Assembly: GCF_003112515.1 (NCBI RefSeq)
Contig: NZ_BEVZ01000003.1
Coordinates: forward strand, 62,001 to 126,000
DNA: 64,000 bases
Reading direction: 5' to 3'
From: Streptomyces fragilis
GTDB lineage: Bacteria > Actinomycetota > Actinomycetes > Streptomycetales > Streptomycetaceae
Positions 59,839 to 64,000 of the stretch are shown here, piece after piece. Position 1 is the first letter of the stretch. Each line of letters opens with the position of its first letter. A program made the position numbers and the translations under genes. The notes beneath the pieces are model-generated. The model was not told where the DNA came from. It made no database searches and worked only from the letters and a program-made list of their open reading frames with translations.

Positions 59839-61079
59839 GCACCCGCAGATCCCGCACCGCCCTGGCCGTCCTGGCCGCGGCCGTCCTGACCGGCGGCCTC
59901 GCCGCCCCGCAGGCCGCGGCGGAGCACCGGAGCGCCGACTCCACCGCCGTCGAGTGGTTCGACGTCACCGCCCGGGCGGTGGCCGCCGCCCCCGCCGCCA
60001 CCCAGGTCACCAACAGCCGGACCTGGGCGATCGGCTGGCTGGCCGCCGCCCGCGCCACCCGGGCCGTCCCGGCCGGCGTGGACCGGACGGAGTACCAGCG
60101 GGCCGCCCTCGCCTCGGCCGTGCACCGGGCGCTGACCGAGCTGGCGCCCACCCAGGCCGCGCAGGTCGACGAGGCGTACGCCGCCACCCTGGAGGCGATA
60201 CCCGACGGCCGGTCCGAGGACCGCGGCGTCGCGGCCGGCGAACGGCAGGCCTCGCTGCTGCTCGCCGAGCGGGCGGCGGACGGCCTGGACCCCGCCTCGG
60301 TCAACGCGCCGTACCCGGTGCCGGCCGCGGCGCCCGGCGTGTGGCAGCCGACACCGCCCGCCTACGCCCCGGCCACCCAGTACGGCAACCGGGTCGCGAA
60401 GCCGTTCGCGCTGCGCTCGCAGAGCCAGTTCCGGCTGCCGCCCCCGCCCGCCCTGGACTCCGCGCGCTACGCCGCGGACCTGGCCGAGGTGCGCGCCTAC
60501 GGGGCGGCCGACAGCACCGTGCGCACGGCGGGGCAGACGGAGACCGCGCAGTTCTGGTTCGGCTCGTCGTTCACCCTGTACACCGAGCCGCTGCGGGTGG
60601 CGCTCACCCGCTCCTCGCAGGGCCTGGCGGGCCAGGCGCGGCTGGTGGCCCTGTTCCACGTCGCCTCGGTGGACACCCAGATCGCCACCTCGGACAGCAA
60701 GTACGCCCACACCCGCTGGCGTCCGGTGACGGCGATCCGCACCGGCGCGATCGCCCCCGACCCGGCCTGGTCGCCCCTGCACGCCACGCCGGCCCACCCC
60801 GACTACCCGAGCGGGCACGGCACCTACTCCGGATCGGCGGAAGGGGTGCTGACCGCGCTGAGCGGGGCGCGCACCGCGCCGTTCGAGCTGACCAGCCCCA
60901 CCGCGCCGGGCGTGACCCGGACGTACACCAGCTGGCAGCGGCTGTCGGCGGAGAACGTCGACGCCCGCGTCTGGTCGGGGATCCACACGCGGTCCGCGGA
61001 CGAGGCGGGGATCGCCCTCGGCAAGTCCGTGGCGCGATACGTGCTCCAGCGGCAGGGAGAGCTGCTGGCGGCACGCTGA
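59835..61079 (+). CDS. Secreted vanadium-dependent haloperoxidase-family protein
   Basis: 414 residues from ATG 59835 (ATGA overlap). A signal peptide (LAVLAAAVLTGGLAAPQAAA) leads to an all-helical PAP2-type domain. The anion-binding motifs are KYAHTRWRPVTAIR (K-x6-RP), PDYPSGHGTYSGS and RVWSGIHTRSADEAGIALG (R-x-x-x-GIH, then the vanadate-ligand region). Such proteins are haloperoxidases or acid phosphatases; the sequence alone does not separate them. A haloperoxidase-fold enzyme as the last gene of a sulfur-assimilation operon is unusual. Confidence 0.85.
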   Translation: MSTRRSRTALAVLAAAVLTGGLAAPQAAAEHRSADSTAVEWFDVTARAVAAAPAATQVTNSRTWAIGWLAAARATRAVPAGVDRTEYQRAALASAVHRALTELAPTQAAQVDEAYAATLEAIPDGRSEDRGVAAGERQASLLLAERAADGLDPASVNAPYPVPAAAPGVWQPTPPAYAPATQYGNRVAKPFALRSQSQFRLPPPPALDSARYAADLAEVRAYGAADSTVRTAGQTETAQFWFGSSFTLYTEPLRVALTRSSQGLAGQARLVALFHVASVDTQIATSDSKYAHTRWRPVTAIRTGAIAPDPAWSPLHATPAHPDYPSGHGTYSGSAEGVLTALSGARTAPFELTSPTAPGVTRTYTSWQRLSAENVDARVWSGIHTRSADEAGIALGKSVARYVLQRQGELLAAR

Positions 61080-61106
61080 CGGACCTCCTGATCGGGGTCC
61101 GGCACG

Positions 61107-61143
61107 CCGGCTCCCCGCGCCGCCCGGCGGCGCGGGGAGCCGG
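61107..61143. terminator. Strong bidirectional terminator
   Basis: A 16-bp perfect stem (CCGGCTCCCCGCGCCG and its complement) with a 5-nt loop lies between the convergent haloperoxidase-family and M4 peptidase genes. Confidence 0.9.
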
Positions 61144-61212
61144 TGCGGGCGGTGGCCCCCCGCACGCCGTGGCCGCCCGCGGGCAGTGGTCACCCGCGGG
61201 CCGTGCGGGTCG

Positions 61213-62901
61213 TCAGCGCACGTTGACGGCGGTCCAGGCGGCGGCGACCGCGTTCTGCTCGGCCGAGCCAGCGCCGTAGAGGTCGCCGGCCGCCGCGAGG
61301 GTGGCGGCGCGGGCGCCCGCGTAGGTGGTGGACGAGGTCATGTGGACCGTCAGCGCCCGGTACCAGATGGCCCCGAGCTTGCCCCGGCCGATGCCCGTGA
61401 GGGTGGAGCCGTCGCAGGTGGTGCCGGAGTGCTCCAGGCCGCCGATGGTCCGCGTGCCGGTGCCCTCGGCGAGCAGGTAGGCGAAGTGGTTGGCGACGCC
61501 CGACGAGTAGTGCACGTCCAGGTTCTTGGTCGTGGACGACCAGCAGGCGGCGGAGGAGCCGTCACGGTCCGGCCGGTCCATGAACCGCAGGGCGGCGTCG
61601 CCGAAGCCGGGCTTCACTATCTTCTCGCCGACGTAGTAGTCGCCCGGATCGCTCGCGTTGCCGGCGTGGAACTCGACCAGCGAGCCGAAGATGTCGGAGG
61701 TGGCCTCGTTGAGGCCGCCGGACTCGCCGGAGTAGGTGAGGTCCGCGGTCGCCGAGGTCACGCCGTGGCTCATCTCGTGGCCGGCCACGTCCAGCGAGAC
61801 CAGCGGGCCGAAGGTGGTGCCGTCACCGTCGCCGTACGTCATGCAGAAGCAACTGTCGTCCCAGAAGGCGTTGTTGTAGTTGCTGCCGTAGTGCACGCGG
61901 TTGTACGAGCCCTTGCCGTCGCCCGCGATGCCGAGCCGGCCGTGGACGTCCTTGAAGTAGTCCCAGGTGACGTCCGTGCCGTACTGGGCGTCCACGGCGG
62001 CGGAGGCGCGGTCGGAGGTGGCGCCGGTGCCCCAGGCGTTGTCGGCGTCGGTGAAGACCGTGGAGGGGGCGCGGCGCAGGCACAGGGTCAGGATGCACAG
62101 GTCGGTCTTGTTGGCCGCGTCGCCGGTGTAGGTGTTGCCGCGGGTCGGGTCCTTCAGGGAGTACGAGGTCCCGCTGCCGGTGGTCTCCAGCGGCACGGCG
62201 CCCGAGTAGAGGGAGCGGCCGGTGCCGGTGGCGGCGTGCACGGAGTCCCAGGAGTCCAGCTGCCTGCCGGTGCGGGCGTCGACCAGCACCTCACGGCCGA
62301 CCGGGTTGCCCCGCGCGTCCTTCGCCGTCACCTCGGTGTGCCAGGCCAGGCGAGGGGTGCGGCCGTTCAGGGCGTCGACCACCAGGCGGGAGTCGGCCTC
62401 GGGCGCGACGACGGTCCGCTCCGTGGACCGCAGGAGGTCCTCGGCGACGTCCGAGGCCCTGGACTCGGACACGGCCGGGGTGAGGGCGGGCACCGACACC
62501 TCCGCGCGGCTCGCCCGGTCGGCGCCCTCGAACGCGCCCTCCGGCGAGAGGTGGACGACGAAGTCGCCGCCGAGAACCGGCAGATCGGCGTAGGTGCGGT
62601 CGAAGCGGACGTGCTCGGAGCCGTCCGCGTCGACGATCACGTCCTTGACGACGAGTTCCTGCCGCGCGCCGATGCCGAGGCTCTCGGCCCGGGCGGCGAC
62701 GGCCTTCTCCGCGCGGGCGACGGCGGCGGCCTCACGGTCGGGGGAGGCCTGCGGCGCGGCGGGCGCCGCGGAGGCCGTGACGGGCAGGGCGGTGGCCAGC
62801 AGCAGCGCGGCGGCGGCCGCGGCGGTGGCGGTCAGGCGGGATCCGGTCCCTCTCGCGCGGGGGCGCGAGATCCGGGTGCGGTTAGTGTCCATGACAAGCA
62901 T
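61213..62901 (-). CDS. Secreted M4-family (thermolysin-like) metallopeptidase
   Basis: 562 residues from ATG 62901; ATG 62892 is an alternative three codons later. A signal peptide (TATAAAAAALLLATALPVTASA) is followed by an FTP/PepSY-like propeptide (about 45-220). The catalytic domain has H375-E-M-S-H379 in VAGHEMSHGVTS, the third zinc ligand Glu in GGLNEATSDIFG, and the C-terminal His in the VHYSSGVANHFAYLLAEG region. It should be a calcium-dependent extracellular neutral protease. Gene-free DNA upstream (62902-63195) separates it from the sensor kinase. Confidence 0.93.
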   Translation of the reverse strand: MLVMDTNRTRISRPRARGTGSRLTATAAAAAALLLATALPVTASAAPAAPQASPDREAAAVARAEKAVAARAESLGIGARQELVVKDVIVDADGSEHVRFDRTYADLPVLGGDFVVHLSPEGAFEGADRASRAEVSVPALTPAVSESRASDVAEDLLRSTERTVVAPEADSRLVVDALNGRTPRLAWHTEVTAKDARGNPVGREVLVDARTGRQLDSWDSVHAATGTGRSLYSGAVPLETTGSGTSYSLKDPTRGNTYTGDAANKTDLCILTLCLRRAPSTVFTDADNAWGTGATSDRASAAVDAQYGTDVTWDYFKDVHGRLGIAGDGKGSYNRVHYGSNYNNAFWDDSCFCMTYGDGDGTTFGPLVSLDVAGHEMSHGVTSATADLTYSGESGGLNEATSDIFGSLVEFHAGNASDPGDYYVGEKIVKPGFGDAALRFMDRPDRDGSSAACWSSTTKNLDVHYSSGVANHFAYLLAEGTGTRTIGGLEHSGTTCDGSTLTGIGRGKLGAIWYRALTVHMTSSTTYAGARAATLAAAGDLYGAGSAEQNAVAAAWTAVNVR

Positions 62902-63195
62902 GGTTGTCCCGCCCGGGAGCGGAGGAGACCCGTCCGGCTGGGGAGATCCGGTGTGCGACGTGCGGGACGGCGCACCGCGGCGGCGATGTGACGCCAGTTG
63001 CGACGACCCGGTCCCGGCGGTGCCCGTGCGGGGCGGGAGGCGGGGGCGGCAGGGGCGCGTGGAGGACGATGGTGTACCTGGCACCACCCCGGGTGGGGTG
63101 ATGCGCCCCGTGCCGCCGGCGCCCGCCGGCCGTAGCGTCAGGGACGGCGGCGATCCACCCGCCGAACCACCACCGGACGACGGGGAGTTGGAAGC
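62902..63195. promoter_or_regulatory. Divergent intergenic region
   Basis: This 294-bp stretch holds the promoters of the M4 peptidase (minus) and the sensor kinase (plus). A -10-like TAGCGT lies at 63133-63138 on the plus strand. I see no gene or strong repeat. Confidence 0.4.
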
Positions 63196-64000
63196 ATGTC
63201 CGCCAAGAAGGCTCTGCTGGCCGCCGTGCGCGGTTTCGCCCTGGGAACGTTCTCCCTCATCGGCTCCTCCCTCCTGCTGGTCCTCACCCTGCTGGCCGCC
63301 GCCCTGGTCCCCCTCGGCGTCGGCACCCTGCTGATGCCGCCCCTGCTGGGCCTCGTCCGGCGGTTCGCCGACCTGCGGAGGCTGGCGGCGGCCCGCTGGT
63401 ACGGCATCACCATCCCGCTCGCCGAGTACGACCCCGGCCCCGCCGGGCTGCCCGCCGTCGGGCCGGCCCGGACCCTGCGCCTGATGGCGGACCCCGCGGT
63501 CCACCGCGACCTGCGCTGGCTCCCGGTGGACATGACCGCCGGTTTCCTCCTCGCGATGCTGCCCGTGGCACTGCTGAGCAACGCGGTGCAGGGCATCGCC
63601 CTGCCGCTCGGGCACTGGCGGGTCGTCGCGGACGGCGCGGACTACTGGTACCTGTTCCTCCCGGTCGGCGGACAGGCCGACGCGATCGGCGCCGGACTCC
63701 TCGGACTGGTCGTGCTGTACCTGGCGTTCCGCTACAACGACCGCCTGCTCGCCGCCCACTTCACGCTCACCCGGGCCGTGCTGGCACCCGACCGGGCCAC
63801 CTTGGAGCGCCGGGTGGCGGAACTCGCCCGCACCCGGCACGACGCCGTGGGCGCCTCCGCCGCCGAACTGCGCCGCATCGAGCGCGACCTGCACGACGGG
63901 GCGCAGGCCCGCCTGGTCGCCATGGGGATGAGCCTGGGCACCATCGAGACCCTGCTCGACAAGGACCCCGCGCAGGCGAGGAAGTTGCTCGCACAGGCAC
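63196..64000 (+). CDS. NarL-type sensor histidine kinase (3' end outside window)
   Basis: At least 268 residues from ATG 63196, preceded by GGGGAG. About four to five transmembrane segments form the sensor part (LGTFSLIGSSLLLVLTLLAAALVP, MTAGFLLAMLPVALLSNAV, AIGAGLLGLVVLYLAF). A coiled helix then leads to the HisKA_3 box, RIERDLHDGAQARLVAMGM, with the phospho-accepting His. The C-terminal ATPase domain lies beyond the window, where a LuxR-type response regulator would be expected. Confidence 0.92.
   Translation, partial: MSAKKALLAAVRGFALGTFSLIGSSLLLVLTLLAAALVPLGVGTLLMPPLLGLVRRFADLRRLAAARWYGITIPLAEYDPGPAGLPAVGPARTLRLMADPAVHRDLRWLPVDMTAGFLLAMLPVALLSNAVQGIALPLGHWRVVADGADYWYLFLPVGGQADAIGAGLLGLVVLYLAFRYNDRLLAAHFTLTRAVLAPDRATLERRVAELARTRHDAVGASAAELRRIERDLHDGAQARLVAMGMSLGTIETLLDKDPAQARKLLAQA

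Overview
The window is high-GC actinobacterial DNA, almost certainly Streptomyces. Third codon positions are nearly all G or C, GTG starts and 4-bp stop/start overlaps are common, several genes look leaderless, RNase P RNA is actinobacterial type A, and a TTA codon is rare enough to stand out. Positions 1-20400 are mostly conserved chromosome. They hold a minus-strand operon behind a cobalamin riboswitch (alpha/alpha-barrel secreted protein, SCO2322-family protein, CbiQ-type ECF transporter subunit), a leaderless kinase-fold phosphotransferase, a glycosyltransferase/methyltransferase/prenyltransferase-like operon, a lipoprotein, a DUF5336 protein, a cell-wall amidase, and the conserved trio Nif3-like, zinc-ribbon coiled-coil and RNase H/phosphatase. 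After these come YaaA, a Uma2 protein, rnpB and a DMT transporter.

Positions 20400-48431 form a biosynthetic gene cluster, the most interesting part of the window. Its core is a hydrazine (N-N bond) forming cassette: lysine N6-hydroxylase, FAD oxidase, and a cupin/MetRS-like hydrazine synthetase that here also carries a C-terminal acyl-carrier domain. This is followed without a gap by an NRPS with TubC docking, heterocyclisation, adenylation and PCP domains, whose adenylation code reads as cysteine. A free ACP, an AMP ligase, a GNAT, a C45-type Ntn hydrolase and a PPTase follow. Upstream lie a thioesterase II, a PEP-mutase/ICL-fold enzyme, a KASIII-like enzyme, a 749-residue haem-oxygenase-like diiron protein, an acyl-CoA dehydrogenase, a P450 lacking the I-helix threonine, two saccharopine dehydrogenases, an ATP-grasp ligase and an MFS exporter. 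My reading is that lysine serves as a recyclable nitrogen carrier. The oxidase should release aminoadipate semialdehyde, and the saccharopine dehydrogenase pair could return it to lysine using glutamate. The product is unknown to me; a thiazoline joined to a hydrazine- or hydrazone-derived unit is plausible. A LuxR-type regulator and a 94-residue secreted peptide flank a divergent promoter with a 20-bp perfect palindrome, suggesting local control.

Positions 48432-64000 are again ordinary accessory and core genes: a double GNAT protein, a Tat-exported GH11 xylanase, an exonuclease/endonuclease/phosphatase-fold protein, a DUF2278 protein, an EACC1-like gene broken by a 5-bp tandem duplication, and a methyltransferase. 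Next is a leaderless 24-codon leader peptide of the cysteine-attenuator type, then about 870 bp of minisatellite-like DNA. A sulfonate-type operon follows (binding protein, permease, ATPase, flavin monooxygenase, vanadium haloperoxidase-family protein). The window ends with an M4 metallopeptidase and a truncated NarL-type sensor kinase.

Functions are assigned from motifs and recalled family knowledge, not from searches.
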